From positions 1-6,790 of the forward strand of contig JADGGM010000164.1 of assembly GCA_019689955.1 (NCBI GenBank): 6,790 bases of DNA. Reading direction: 5' to 3'. This stretch comes from Gemmatimonadaceae bacterium. Lineage in GTDB: Bacteria > Gemmatimonadota > Gemmatimonadetes > Gemmatimonadales > Gemmatimonadaceae. The notes beneath the pieces were generated by a model that ran no database searches, was not told the origin of the DNA, and saw only the letters and a program-made list of their open reading frames with translations. The number at the start of each line of letters is the position of its first letter. Position 1 is the first letter of the stretch. This document shows, piece by piece, positions 6,698-6,790 of this stretch. A program made the position numbers and the translations under genes.

Positions 6698-6784
6698 GCG
6701 ATGCGCCAGGAGCGCGGCGATGAGGTCGATGAGCCGCTGGACCTTGGCGCTCCCTCTGTCGCTCCGCGGCGACTTCGATGCCGC
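6698..6784 (-). other. Unstarted coding extension of the PafB-like gene
   Basis: 29 codons directly upstream of and in frame with ATG 6697, bounded by TGA at 6785-6787. They translate to a short basic, serine-rich lead (SKSPRSDRGSA) followed by KVQRLIDLIAALLAHR, the expected first helix of a PafB-type HTH (compare the RLLNLVIALLS pattern of that family). No ATG, GTG or TTG occurs in these codons. A GTG at 6788 lies in another frame; removing one base of the CC pair at 6781-6782 would join it to give MSASKSPRSDRGSAKVQRL. The window ends two bases further on, so the upstream context cannot be examined. Confidence 0.65.
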
Positions 6785-6790
6785 TCACTT

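Noticed and set aside
4737..6788. One 683-codon frame from a GTG at 6788 that would fuse an extra domain to the PafC-like regulator
   Set aside because: The part beyond 5690 is an A/R/G-rich shadow of the PafB-like gene, and the PafC-like gene has its own ATGA start with GGAGG.

Overview
The window is very GC-rich and every gene I can support lies on the minus strand, so transcription runs from high to low coordinates. GC-driven codon use leaves long spurious open frames on both strands. An inner-membrane exporter with a HlyD-type periplasmic adaptor points to a Gram-negative-type (diderm) bacterium. The overall look (high GC, PafB/PafC-like WYL pair, short HExxH membrane protein) makes me think of Gemmatimonadota or a similar soil lineage, but that is an impression and not something the sequence proves.

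Right-hand block (6784 down to 4072): two tandem WYL-domain transcription regulators whose reading frames overlap by four bases (ATGA), followed 44 nt later by a small multi-pass membrane protein with an HEMGH zinc-protease motif. The WYL pair resembles actinobacterial PafB/PafC, a heterodimeric activator of DNA-damage genes. The first regulator has an oddity: clear coding sequence for its first DNA-binding helix continues upstream of its only usable ATG, up to a TGA, with no ATG, GTG or TTG in that frame.

Control region (3910-4071): a 162-nt gap holding a perfect 14-bp inverted repeat with a 13-nt spacer. A good sigma70-type promoter (TTGACG, 17 bp, TATACC) reading leftwards lies inside it. 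I read this as the operator and promoter of the next operon.

Left-hand block (3909 down to 5): an exporter operon in the order HlyD-family adaptor, ABC ATPase, ABC-2 permease, TetR-family repressor. The genes are tightly packed: a 4-nt overlap or very short gap, a 10-nt gap, then a 68-nt gap. The set matches the E. coli CecR-YbhGFSR group (TetR repressor with a CecR/DUF1956-like C-terminal part, adaptor, ATPase, permease), but with one permease instead of two and the repressor gene last. The likely logic is that the repressor shuts the operon, and its own synthesis, by binding the palindrome until a ligand releases it; the pump then exports that or a related compound. No outer-membrane TolC-type gene is visible, so the outer channel would have to be encoded elsewhere.
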